Positions 9,111 to 16,934 of a stretch of 48,830 nt of DNA are shown in pieces. Numbering within the stretch: position 1 is the stretch's first letter; each line of letters opens with the position of its first letter. The notes below the pieces were generated by a model. It was not told where the DNA came from, searched no databases, and worked only from the letters and a program-made list of their open reading frames with translations. The position numbers and the translations under genes were made by a program. Source of the DNA: Streptococcus saliviloxodontae (GTDB lineage: Bacteria > Bacillota > Bacilli > Lactobacillales > Streptococcaceae); NCBI RefSeq assembly GCF_016908655.1, contig NZ_JAFBEI010000015.1:1-48830 (forward strand). Direction: 5' to 3'.

Positions 9111-10381
9111 TTAATTTCAAGAAAATAGCTTTAAACGCTTATTATCTTGCAGCTAGTTTGATTTTTTTGATTGAATCAACCACCTATATCAAGCGTAACG
9201 GTGACCAAATTTGGTTTGCAGAACGTGCAATGCACACGCATTACAATTACTTCGGATTTGCCATTGATCGCTACATGACTTGGAGTAGTCGTCTTTTGAT
9301 AGAGTCTGCTACGATGTATTTTTCGATTCATACCATTTTATTTCAGATAGTGCTTTTCCTCGGAACGTTTGCCTTTCTAAAAATGGCTCAACAGTTTTTC
9401 TTTAAGGGAAAACTTTGTTTAGAAATTCTTCTACCAATCTTGTATCTAGCAACCTTTTTCCCAGATACCTATACGAGTGCTGGTCTGATTGCGACGGTGA
9501 CCAATTATTTATTTCCAACCTTTACCTTTATGACGGCATGGTATATGACGTCTAAGCAAAATCACAAGTGGTTCCTAGCATCGATTCCTTTTTGGATTTT
9601 CACCTGTATGCAAGAACAATTTGCTATTATCACCTTCGTCTTATTTTTCATGTTGTTGGCGAAGGAAGTTGTTCAAGCTAAAGGATTCACCAAGGTGTCA
9701 TGGAATTATTTCCATCTTTCTGCCTTTGGCTTTGGTTTGTTAGGTATCCTATCCGCCTTGTTGTCTCCAGGGAGTGACATCAGATCTAAGGAAGAAATCA
9801 CTAGCTGGTATCGACATTTTGCGGATCTAACACTCGTTGAAAAAATCTATCAAGGGTTTGTTGAAACCAATCGGGTTCTTTTTATGAACCTTACGTTTTC
9901 CATTGTTTTCCTTTTATTAGCAGCCTTGGTTTGGTTAGCCTTTTTGAAAAAAGATTGGTTATCAACGGCTATGAGTCTAGCTATTTCAGCTTTGTTGGTT
10001 CTGACCAGATTAAAATCTATTGACTGGTTATCAGGAATTATAAAGTCCATTACGGTCAAGGATATTTATCAAGGTTTAGTTTATAATTTGGCAAAACAAG
10101 ACTGGTTAACACCGACCCTATTTTTCCTTGTTATTTTGTTGGCGCTAGGAATTATCATTTTTAGAATCTTTGATAGCAAATCATCTTATTTTGTTTTTGC
10201 AATGGTTGCAGCAGGATATGCCTCTAGAATGTTAATTTCCTTCTCACCAACAATCTATGTGTCTGAGGAGAGAACTTACACACCGCTTATCTTTACTCTT
10301 TTCTTTGTTTTGTTGATAGCAGTAGCTGAAATCTATAGCGAATTGATCAACTTGTTTAAAGAGCCTAAAGAATCCTTGTGA
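9107..10381 (+). CDS. Multi-pass membrane protein of the rgp operon, DUF6056-like
   Basis: Protein of 424 aa with about ten hydrophobic segments. The first outside loop contains DRYMTWSSRLLIES (near residue 53), which resembles the YxTWSgR loop of DUF6056 and other GT-C-like proteins that use polyprenyl-phosphate sugars. It overlaps the preceding gene by four bases and is followed by a terminator, so it is the last gene of the operon. A role in adding a side-chain sugar or ornament to the rhamnan outside the membrane is inference from context. No gacI-gacL set is visible, so the side chain may be made by a different route. Confidence 0.62.
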   Translation: MINFKKIALNAYYLAASLIFLIESTTYIKRNGDQIWFAERAMHTHYNYFGFAIDRYMTWSSRLLIESATMYFSIHTILFQIVLFLGTFAFLKMAQQFFFKGKLCLEILLPILYLATFFPDTYTSAGLIATVTNYLFPTFTFMTAWYMTSKQNHKWFLASIPFWIFTCMQEQFAIITFVLFFMLLAKEVVQAKGFTKVSWNYFHLSAFGFGLLGILSALLSPGSDIRSKEEITSWYRHFADLTLVEKIYQGFVETNRVLFMNLTFSIVFLLLAALVWLAFLKKDWLSTAMSLAISALLVLTRLKSIDWLSGIIKSITVKDIYQGLVYNLAKQDWLTPTLFFLVILLALGIIIFRIFDSKSSYFVFAMVAAGYASRMLISFSPTIYVSEERTYTPLIFTLFFVLLIAVAEIYSELINLFKEPKESL

Positions 10382-10392
10382 TAGAGTTATTT

Positions 10393-10436
10393 AGCATCTT
10401 AGTGCTTAGGAAGGACCTAAGGCTAGGGTGCTTTTT
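10393..10436 (+). terminator. Terminator of the rgp operon
   Basis: Imperfect hairpin with arms AGCATCTTAGTGCTTAGG and CCTAAGGCTAGGGTGCT around a five-base loop, followed directly by TTTTT. It starts 12 bases after the stop codon of the last operon gene. Confidence 0.75.
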
Positions 10437-10496
10437 AAATCGAAGTTTCTTTTCTATGGGGTTATGTGTGGCTTGAGAAGTGTAGGATAAGATAGA

Positions 10497-12056
10497 ATGA
10501 AGGGAGATATTGTGTTTCTAAAGTTTTTTAATCTTGTGTTAGCAATTGTATTCGTTTTTGTGACTGGATTTTGGTTTTACTCGGCAGCTACTTTTAAGAC
10601 AGGGCTAGTGGTACCCTTTATGGTATTAGTGTTTGTATCCGTGGCCATCTGGGTGTTATTTAGTAGGTTGAGAGTCTGGTTTATTCGCTTGATGCCTGTT
10701 GCATTTGTCGTAACAGTCTTATTGCAGCTTGTCCTATTGTTATCAACAGATTTGATGATTCGATCGGATGCGGCCATGGTATTTAACGGTGCTATGAACT
10801 TGGTAAATAAGGCTGTGATTTCGCAATATCTGACTGAAAATACAAATAATTTAGCCTTGTTTTTATACGAGCGTTCCTTTTACCATTTGTTTGGAGCAAA
10901 GGCTATTTGGGTTTTGCAGGCTATTAACATGCTATTTGTAGATAGTGCGGCTATTGGTCTTTATTTGGTAGAAAAACGCTTCTTTAATCAAAGGACTGCG
11001 GTGCTCTCCTATTATAGTTACCTTGTCCTTTTAGCGGCAACACCACAGTTTTTAGCCATGTACACGGATATCATGGCTTTGCCACTTATTATGTGGCAGT
11101 TGCTACTTACCTTGTCTTTATTGCTAAAGAAAAAGAGCAGGATTGATGTGATTTTGTCTCAATCGCTTTTATTGGGAATTTTATCAGGTCTTGCTTTTTA
11201 TATCAGACCTCCTTTGCTGGTTTTGATTATTGCCTTCTTTTTGATATTACTAGTTTATGGTAAATTTAAATTGTTAGGCCAGGTAATAGTAGGTTTCGGT
11301 ATTGGTTTTTCCTTATTAGTAGTCAGCTTACAGTACACACAGTCACACCAAAAGGAAGTAGCTATTCAATCTGGTCAAAGTAAAACCTTGTTAAGCTTTA
11401 TTGATTTGGGATTAACTTCGACAGGTACGGATCAGGCAGATTTTCAAGCAGGTTTGGCAGGTTTTGTGACACCAAAAATGGACGGCTCTTATGATGGTCG
11501 TTATGACAAGAGTGTTGTCCTAAAAGATATCAAACGTCGCTTGGCAGCTTACAATAGCTCAACTTTTACTGATCATTTGCTTTTGAAAGGACGTTTAACG
11601 CTACAAGATGGGACTTTGGGCTGGACCTATAAGGATGCTAGTCTTGAGGGAGCTTTTTATCAGAATCCGCTGTATAAGAGGTTTAAGGATATTCCGTTAG
11701 CTGTTTGGGTAAGAAACCATTTAATTTATACCGATCAAGAAGAGTTTCAATTTTCAAGGGACTATTTGCAGATGACTTGGTTGTTCCTTATTTTAGGACT
11801 TGTACTGTTTAGTCTTTTTCCAACTACATTTGGCATGAAAGAACATTTCTTGATACTTTCTCTCTTGGGGGGGCTCCTGTTCTTGATGATATTTGAAGGA
11901 GGGAAGACACGTTACCTGATTCAATTCTCTCCTCAAATTTTCTTGTTGAGTGCTTTAGGTTTTCAATCTTTCTTGAATCTTATAGAAAATAACAGATCTA
12001 GTAAGCGCTTTGTTGTTAGTTTTAAAGACAAGCTAATGAAGCATTATAAAAGCTAA
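10497..12056 (+). CDS. Large integral membrane protein (TIGR03766-like, GT-C type)
   Basis: Protein of 519 aa with about eleven membrane segments and a soluble stretch at roughly residues 285-415. MIRSDAAMVFNGAM near residue 90 places an acidic residue in the first large outside loop, as in GT-C/PMT enzymes. I recognise the overall look of the streptococcal TIGR03766 family, whose function is not established. Its place after the rgp operon suggests a polysaccharide-modifying role (inference). Two starts compete: ATG 10497 with a weak upstream AGGA, and GTG 10512 with a good AGGGAG at 10501-10506. The GTG would remove five residues and may be the real one. Confidence 0.65.
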   Translation: MKGDIVFLKFFNLVLAIVFVFVTGFWFYSAATFKTGLVVPFMVLVFVSVAIWVLFSRLRVWFIRLMPVAFVVTVLLQLVLLLSTDLMIRSDAAMVFNGAMNLVNKAVISQYLTENTNNLALFLYERSFYHLFGAKAIWVLQAINMLFVDSAAIGLYLVEKRFFNQRTAVLSYYSYLVLLAATPQFLAMYTDIMALPLIMWQLLLTLSLLLKKKSRIDVILSQSLLLGILSGLAFYIRPPLLVLIIAFFLILLVYGKFKLLGQVIVGFGIGFSLLVVSLQYTQSHQKEVAIQSGQSKTLLSFIDLGLTSTGTDQADFQAGLAGFVTPKMDGSYDGRYDKSVVLKDIKRRLAAYNSSTFTDHLLLKGRLTLQDGTLGWTYKDASLEGAFYQNPLYKRFKDIPLAVWVRNHLIYTDQEEFQFSRDYLQMTWLFLILGLVLFSLFPTTFGMKEHFLILSLLGGLLFLMIFEGGKTRYLIQFSPQIFLLSALGFQSFLNLIENNRSSKRFVVSFKDKLMKHYKS

Positions 12057-12073
12057 TGATTGCTGTCAATACA

Positions 12074-12097
12074 TTTTTGTACCGATTGGTACAAAAA
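12074..12097. promoter_or_regulatory. Perfect inverted repeat upstream of gor (candidate operator)
   Basis: TTTTTGTACC (12074-12083) and GGTACAAAAA (12088-12097) are a perfect 10-bp inverted repeat around GATT. It ends 13 bases before the gor -35 box. Neither strand has a T run after a GC-rich stem, so it is not a typical terminator; the GTACC-N4-GGTAC core resembles TetR-family operators. Confidence 0.5.
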
Positions 12098-12110
12098 ACG
12101 TAGCAGATTC

Positions 12111-12139
12111 TTGAGCAGATACTAAAATTATGCTAGAGT
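12111..12139 (+). promoter_or_regulatory. gor promoter
   Basis: TTGAGC (12111-12116), a 17-base spacer and TAGAGT (12134-12139) with extended -10 TG at 12131-12132. The gor ATG is 33 bases downstream and has an AAAGGAG ribosome-binding site. Confidence 0.6.
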
Positions 12140-12171
12140 AATGGTATTCAATTAAGATTAAAGGAGTTCGA

Positions 12172-13524
12172 ATGGTTAAAGAATACGATTATATTGTTAT
12201 TGGTGGTGGTTCAGGTGGGATTGCTTCGGCTAACCGAGCTGCCATGCACGGAGCAAAAGTCATTTTGTTTGAAGGAAAGGCAGTCGGTGGAACTTGTGTC
12301 AATGTTGGTTGTGTTCCTAAAAAGGTCATGTGGTATGGGGCTCAGGTTGCTGAGACCATCAATAACTATGCAGCTGACTATGGCTTTGATGTGGAACAGA
12401 AAGCTTTTAATTTTGAGACTTTGAAGGCTAATCGTCAGGCTTATATTGAGCGTATTCACGGTTCTTACGAACGAGGCTTTGATAGCAATGGCGTTGAGCG
12501 TGTCTATGAGTATGCGACGTTTGTAGATGCCCATACGGTTGAAGTGGCTGGTGAGCGTTACACTGCTCCACATATTTTGATTGCGACTGGAGGTCACGCC
12601 CTTTACCCAGAAATTCCTGGTGCTGAGTACGGTATCACTTCTGATGGCTTCTTTGAATTGGATGCTCTTCCAAAACGCACGGCTGTTGTTGGTGGTGGTT
12701 ACATTGCCGTTGAAGTGGCTGGTGTTCTTCATGCTCTTGGCTCAGAGACGCATCTCTTTGTTCGCCAAGATCGTCCGCTCCGCAATTTTGACAAAGAAAT
12801 CATCACAACACTTGTAGAAGAGATGGAAGCCCACGGTCCTCAACTTCATACCCATTCGGTACCAAAAGAAGTGCTTAAAAATGCAGATGGTAGCTTGACG
12901 CTTGTGCTTGAAAACGGTGAGGAACATACGGTTGATACCCTTATCTGGGCAATCGGTCGCCGTCCAAACATCACTGGCTATGGGCTTGAAAATACTGGCG
13001 TTGAGCTAAATAGTCGTGGTTTCATTGCAACAGATGAGTTTGAAAATACCAACGTTGAGGGTGTTTATGCTATCGGTGATGTCAATGGTAAGGTTGAGTT
13101 GACACCAGTTGCGGTCAAGACAGGTCGCCAATTAGCAGAGCGTTTGTTCAATAATAAACCAAATGCCAAAATGGATTACAAAGATGTAGCGACTGTCATC
13201 TTTAGCCACCCAGCTATCGGATCAGTCGGTTTGTCAGAAGAAGCTGCTATTGAGCAATTTGGTCAAGACCAAATCAAGGTTTATCGTTCAAGTTTCACAC
13301 CAATGTACACAGCTCTTGGAGACCACCGTCAGCCAAGCAAGATGAAATTAGTGACGCTTGGAGCAGATGAAAAAATTATCGGACTTCACGGTATTGGTTA
13401 CGGTGTTGATGAGATGATTCAAGGTTTTGCCGTTGCCATCAAGATGGGAGCAACTAAGGAAGATTTTGATAATACGGTTGCCATTCACCCAACAGGAGCT
13501 GAAGAGTTTGTGACGATGCGATAA
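12172..13524 (+). CDS. gor: Glutathione-disulfide reductase
   Basis: FAD-dependent NADPH:glutathione disulfide reductase of 450 aa, which keeps glutathione reduced in the cytoplasm. It has the N-terminal FAD motif GGGSGG, the redox disulfide GGTCVNVGCVPKK (Cys42/Cys47), the NAD(P)H-binding segment VVGGGYIAVE near residue 170, the second FAD motif YAIGDVNG near residue 298, and the dimer-interface HPTGAEE (His439/Glu444) that protonates the leaving thiolate. Length and order are normal for the family. AAAGGAG precedes the ATG. It is transcribed alone from its own promoter and meets folC tail to tail. A degenerate copy of its last 44 bases lies 167 bases downstream. Confidence 0.95.
   Translation: MVKEYDYIVIGGGSGGIASANRAAMHGAKVILFEGKAVGGTCVNVGCVPKKVMWYGAQVAETINNYAADYGFDVEQKAFNFETLKANRQAYIERIHGSYERGFDSNGVERVYEYATFVDAHTVEVAGERYTAPHILIATGGHALYPEIPGAEYGITSDGFFELDALPKRTAVVGGGYIAVEVAGVLHALGSETHLFVRQDRPLRNFDKEIITTLVEEMEAHGPQLHTHSVPKEVLKNADGSLTLVLENGEEHTVDTLIWAIGRRPNITGYGLENTGVELNSRGFIATDEFENTNVEGVYAIGDVNGKVELTPVAVKTGRQLAERLFNNKPNAKMDYKDVATVIFSHPAIGSVGLSEEAAIEQFGQDQIKVYRSSFTPMYTALGDHRQPSKMKLVTLGADEKIIGLHGIGYGVDEMIQGFAVAIKMGATKEDFDNTVAIHPTGAEEFVTMR
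13480..13523 (+). repeat. Direct repeat, copy A (3' end of gor)
   Basis: The last 44 coding bases of gor are repeated at 13647-13690 with 40 of 44 identical positions. Confidence 0.85.
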
Positions 13525-13599
13525 ATTTATCACTTGATAACAGACTACAAGGGTAACATTATATTTTATGAGTTGTGCGAATGGCTTCAATTGAAAGTA

Positions 13600-13647
13600 T
13601 TAAAGGACTGTGTCCTTTAACCTCACTTCGTTTGTTAACGAAGTGAG
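13600..13647. repeat. Two adjacent perfect hairpins between the gor end repeats
   Basis: The first hairpin has TTAAAGGAC and GTCCTTTAA around TGT (13600-13620). The second has CTCACTTCGTT and AACGAAGTGAG around TGTT (13622-13647). Neither is followed by a T run, so simple termination is not obvious. The second hairpin ends exactly where repeat copy B begins. Confidence 0.7.
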
Positions 13648-13690
13648 CCATTCACCCAGCGTGAGCTGAAGAGTTTGTGACGATGAGATA
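13647..13690 (+). repeat. Direct repeat, copy B (degenerate gor 3' end)
   Basis: 44 bases matching the end of gor with four substitutions. In the gor frame it reads AIHPA, a stop, then AEEFVTMR and a stop, so it is a non-coding relic of the gene end. Confidence 0.85.
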
Positions 13691-13703
13691 GACTATTTAG
13701 CCA

Positions 13704-13744
13704 CAAAAAATCAGGTTAGGAGTAAATTCCTAATCTGTTTTTTT
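13704..13744. terminator. Bidirectional terminator between gor and folC
   Basis: Stem with arms near AAAAAATCAGGTTAGGA and TCCTAATCTGTTTTTTT around a short A/T loop. A run of T follows on the + strand, and a run of A precedes it, giving T on the - strand. It serves the convergent gor and folC genes and overlaps the folC stop codon. Confidence 0.8.
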
Positions 13745-14980
13745 AGTCTTCAAAAGATAGTTTCTCACTTCTGAGATAAAGTAAAGTGAGCCTGTGATGA
13801 CAAAGAGGTCATCCGATGTCTGGCTTTGAGCTAGCCAGTTCTGGTAATGCGTCACCTTGTTAAATGATTCATCATAGTCATCCAAAGGTAAGGCTTCAAA
13901 GAAATCAAAGCTAGTCACACTGAGGTCAAAATCATCTAGTATGGCTAGCATCTGGCTAATGGGTTTACGTTTCAGTCCTGCAAAGAGAATGTGGATTTGA
14001 CGGTCGGAGAAGTTGCTGTCAAGCATGTCCTTCAAACTCTCTAAACCTTGTGGGTTATGGGCACCATCTAAGATGATGTTATCTGTCATAAGCTCGCTTC
14101 GCCCCGGCCAGGTCGCTTTTTCCAAGCCAGTTTTGATATGACTTAGGTTAATATTGGGAAATTCTTCTGACAGGACAAGGCTGGTCATAATGGCTAGTGC
14201 GGCATTGGATTGTTGGTGCTGCCCTAGCATTTTAAGTTTGATATCGGATAAACGGATGTCATGATAAGAAAAATCAAAAGCGTTGCCTTTCGTCAAAATC
14301 TTGAAATCCTGCCCTAGTTCAAAGGTAGGAGCTTCGTATTCATAGGCAGTGTTGTAAAAGACCTGTCGTGCCTTGTTGGGAACTTTAGCGAAGATAAAAG
14401 GAAGATCGTCTTCGATAACACCAACCTTATGTTTGGCAATATCAATCAGAGAGGTGCCAAGTTTATCTGTATGGTCAAATCCGATAGACGTGCAGACCAT
14501 TGCTCTTGGATGAAAGACATGGGTGGCATCGTATTCTCCACCGATACCAGCTTCGATAAAGGCGATATCAACGTTTTGCTGTGCGAAGTAAAGAAACATC
14601 AGTAAGGTAACCAACTCAAACTCTGTCACAGAACCCAAGTCAGTTTCTTTCTCTACTTTCAGGAGATAAGGTTTTAGCTGCTCTACTAGAGTAATCAAAT
14701 CATCATCAGAAATAGAATTGGCATCAATAGCGATTCTCTCGTTAAAACGAGTAATAAAAGGAGAGGTGAAAGTTCCAGTTTGGTAACCTGATTGTGTGAA
14801 AATATGTTGGAGGTAGGCAGTAGTAGACCCTTTTCCATTGGTTCCAACAATATGTACAGCAGAGAAACGATGTTGGGGATTTCCAACTTGCTCTAGTAGC
14901 CAGTTCATGCGTTTGAGGCTAGTCTGTCGACCGTTAGCTTTGAAGGAGTGAATAAATTGTAGTGTTTCTTGATAAGTCAT
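13730..14980 (-). CDS. folC: Folylpolyglutamate synthase / dihydrofolate synthase
   Basis: Mur-ligase family enzyme of about 416 aa that adds glutamate to (dihydro)folate with ATP in the cytoplasm. The P-loop HIVGTNGKGST lies at residues 43-53, followed by IEAGIGGEYDATHV near residue 131 and LDGAHNPQGL near residue 303, the ligase hallmark. An in-frame ATG at 14998 lies upstream, but a TATAAT overlaps the stretch between the two ATGs. Translation therefore more likely starts at 14980 (MTYQETLQ). There is no Shine-Dalgarno in front of 14980, which fits a leaderless message. The stop lies in the terminator shared with gor. Confidence 0.9.
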   Translation of the reverse strand: MTYQETLQFIHSFKANGRQTSLKRMNWLLEQVGNPQHRFSAVHIVGTNGKGSTTAYLQHIFTQSGYQTGTFTSPFITRFNERIAIDANSISDDDLITLVEQLKPYLLKVEKETDLGSVTEFELVTLLMFLYFAQQNVDIAFIEAGIGGEYDATHVFHPRAMVCTSIGFDHTDKLGTSLIDIAKHKVGVIEDDLPFIFAKVPNKARQVFYNTAYEYEAPTFELGQDFKILTKGNAFDFSYHDIRLSDIKLKMLGQHQQSNAALAIMTSLVLSEEFPNINLSHIKTGLEKATWPGRSELMTDNIILDGAHNPQGLESLKDMLDSNFSDRQIHILFAGLKRKPISQMLAILDDFDLSVTSFDFFEALPLDDYDESFNKVTHYQNWLAQSQTSDDLFVITGSLYFISEVRNYLLKTKKTD

Positions 14981-14986
14981 AGGAGC

Positions 14987-14995
14987 ATTATAGCA
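14987..14995 (-). promoter_or_regulatory. folC promoter -10 element next to the start codon
   Basis: On the minus strand TGCTATAAT, an extended -10, ends six bases before the folC ATG at 14980. With the usual 6-7-base distance, transcription would begin at or next to the ATG. No convincing -35 box at normal spacing was seen. Confidence 0.5.
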
Positions 14996-15072
14996 CACTT
15001 TATGAGATCAAGCGTCGTCAAGCATGGATAAGGGTGATAAAGTTACCTTTTTTGCACCACTTAACTTAATGC

Positions 15073-15123
15073 TATAAAAATAGCACCCCAATTGTTAGGT
15101 TCTATGTCTAACTTTTGGGGTGC
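15073..15123 (-). terminator. Terminator of the minus-strand gene 15170-15616
   Basis: GCACCCCAA (15083-15091) pairs with TTGGGGTGC (15115-15123), with an inner GTTAG/CTAAC stem. On the minus strand the hairpin is followed by TATTTTTAT. Confidence 0.75.
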
Positions 15124-15169
15124 AGTCTAGTCTCACCATCTTTTTTGTTGGTGGCTCTAATGTATTAAT

Positions 15170-15616
15170 TTATTGACTAAGGTTACTATCGTTTCCTGCT
15201 GAGTTAGTTGCACCTGACGTTGTATCAGTGCCGCTATCATTTGATTGACTTTCAGTTGCTTCGCTCACAGCTGATGAGCTAGATTGGTAGCTATCAGTAG
15301 TTGTTGTATTATATTGGTCATCGTTACTAAAGTCAGATGAGTCTTGATAAGTCGTTGTAGCAGAGTTATCTGTCTGATTATTCGTTCTTTCTTTGATGAC
15401 AACAGTTGTAGAGGGTTTACTAGAATCTGTATCCGAGTTTTTTGATGACTGATTCATGTAGTTCGTAATGGTGATTGAAGCGACAATGATCGAAAATATT
15501 GAAGCAAGAGTAGCCACTGTTTTTTGAAGGGCAGAAAATCCTGTTTTGACATGAGTTGTCACTTTTTTAGAAGGTTCTGGTTGTTCAGTTTTACGACTGC
15601 GTGAGTAGTTTGACAT
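15170..15616 (-). CDS. Small Ser/Thr-rich single-pass membrane protein (DUF6556-like?)
   Basis: Protein of 148 aa with a basic N-terminal cytoplasmic stretch and one membrane segment at about residues 32-52 (LQKTVATLASIFSIIVASITI). The remaining tail is almost entirely Ser, Thr, Asp, Asn and Gln and is probably extracellular and disordered. The layout resembles the streptococcal DUF6556 family, but I am not certain of that match. No catalytic motif, lipobox or LPxTG is present. It has its own promoter, an AAAGGAG ribosome-binding site and a terminator, so it is a monocistronic gene. Function unknown. Confidence 0.7.
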   Translation of the reverse strand: MSNYSRSRKTEQPEPSKKVTTHVKTGFSALQKTVATLASIFSIIVASITITNYMNQSSKNSDTDSSKPSTTVVIKERTNNQTDNSATTTYQDSSDFSNDDQYNTTTTDSYQSSSSAVSEATESQSNDSGTDTTSGATNSAGNDSNLSQ

Positions 15617-15645
15617 TGAAAAACTCCTTTTTATTTCTAGATTCT

Positions 15646-15651
15646 ATTATA
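15646..15651 (-). promoter_or_regulatory. -10 box of the gene 15170-15616
   Basis: TATAAT on the minus strand, about 30 bases upstream of the ATG. The sequence upstream is AT-rich without a clear -35 box. Confidence 0.4.
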
Positions 15652-15715
15652 TGATTTTCTTTTAAAAAATGCTAAAGAAAACTCGAATTTCAAAGAGACT
15701 TCCCTTCAAAAACTA

Positions 15716-15724
15716 TGGTATAAT
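15716..15724 (+). promoter_or_regulatory. nifS-thiI promoter (extended -10)
   Basis: TGGTATAAT, an extended -10, lies 33 bases upstream of the nifS ATG. No good -35 hexamer was found at 16-18 bases, as often accepted for extended -10 promoters. Confidence 0.55.
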
Positions 15725-15757
15725 GATAAGGATTGAGTAAACAACAAAGGATATCAC

Positions 15758-16903
15758 ATGATTTATTTAGACAACTCTGCGACAACTATCCCCTACCCAG
15801 AAGCCTTACGTACCTATCAAGAGGTCTCAAGCAAAATCTGGGGTAATCCATCTAGTCTTCACAACTTAGGAAGTCAAGCGACACGTATCCTGGAAGCATC
15901 ACGGAAACAAATTGCAGAACTTCTAGGAAAGGACGCCAAAGAGATTTTCTTTACATCTGGCGGAACAGAAAGTGATAACTGGGCGCTCAAGGGAGTGGCT
16001 TTTGAGAAGGCGCGCTACGGAAAGCATATCATTGTTTCTGATATTGAGCATCCAGCTATTAAGGAGTCGGCAAAATGGCTGAGCACACAAGGTTTTGATG
16101 TTTCTTATGCACCCGTTGATGCTAGAGGGTTTGTCGATGTGGAGCAATTGGCTGCGCTTTTGAGACCTGATACCATTTTGGTTTCTATTATGGCAGTCAA
16201 TAATGAAATTGGATCTATTCAGCCTATTCAAGCCATTTCAAATCTTTTAGCTGACAAGCCGACCATTACCTTCCATGTCGATGCTGTGCAGGCGATTGGT
16301 AAAATCCCTACTCACGCTTATCTGACTGATCGTGTGGACTTGGCTTCTTTTTCAGGACACAAGTTCCATGCTGTGCGTGGAGTTGGCTTCCTCTATAAAA
16401 AGACAGGCAAGAAAATTGCTCCGCTATTGACAGGTGGCGGTCAAGAAGGAGACCTTCGCTCAACCACTGAAAATGTAGCCGGTATCGCTGCTATGGCAAA
16501 GGCTCTGCGATTGACTTTGGACAAGGAAGAAAGAAGCTTACCAAAGATTGCTAAGATGAAAGAAATCATCTACACTGAGTTGGCAAGGCACGATGCTATT
16601 AGTCTATTTTCTGAGGACGGCGGGGACTTTGCACCTAATATTCTAACGTTTGGTATCAAGAATGTCCGTGGAGAGGTGATTGTTCATGCCTTTGAAGAGC
16701 ACGAGATTTACATCTCGACAACCTCTGCCTGCTCGTCTAAGGCTGGTAAACCCGCTGGAACCTTGATTTCAATGGGCGTGCCGACTAAAATCGCTCAAAC
16801 CGCAGTCCGTATCAGTCTCGATGATGACAATGATATGGGTCAGGTTGAGCAATTTTTAACAATTTTCAAACAAATCTATGACAAAACGAAAAAGGTGAGG
16901 TGA
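15758..16903 (+). CDS. nifS: Cysteine desulfurase (NifS/IscS type)
   Basis: PLP enzyme of 381 aa that removes sulfur from cysteine and holds it as a persulfide. It has MIYLDNSATT at the start, EHPA with His98, SGHKFH with the PLP lysine Lys202, and TSACSSKAGKPAG with the persulfide cysteine Cys325 on a long flexible loop. The next gene is thiI, 31 bases downstream in the same operon. The enzyme therefore most likely supplies sulfur for 4-thiouridine in tRNA (and perhaps thiamine) rather than acting as the main Fe-S desulfurase; this rests on the known NifZ-ThiI pairing in Firmicutes. Length is normal. Confidence 0.93.
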   Translation: MIYLDNSATTIPYPEALRTYQEVSSKIWGNPSSLHNLGSQATRILEASRKQIAELLGKDAKEIFFTSGGTESDNWALKGVAFEKARYGKHIIVSDIEHPAIKESAKWLSTQGFDVSYAPVDARGFVDVEQLAALLRPDTILVSIMAVNNEIGSIQPIQAISNLLADKPTITFHVDAVQAIGKIPTHAYLTDRVDLASFSGHKFHAVRGVGFLYKKTGKKIAPLLTGGGQEGDLRSTTENVAGIAAMAKALRLTLDKEERSLPKIAKMKEIIYTELARHDAISLFSEDGGDFAPNILTFGIKNVRGEVIVHAFEEHEIYISTTSACSSKAGKPAGTLISMGVPTKIAQTAVRISLDDDNDMGQVEQFLTIFKQIYDKTKKVR

Positions 16904-16934
16904 TAGTCATTCTCACACTTAGAAGGAAAAGGAA

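Noticed and set aside
12074..12097. Inverted repeat upstream of gor as a terminator
   Set aside because: The stem is followed by A, not T, on the + strand and is preceded by T, so neither strand gives stem-then-U-run RNA with a GC-rich stem.
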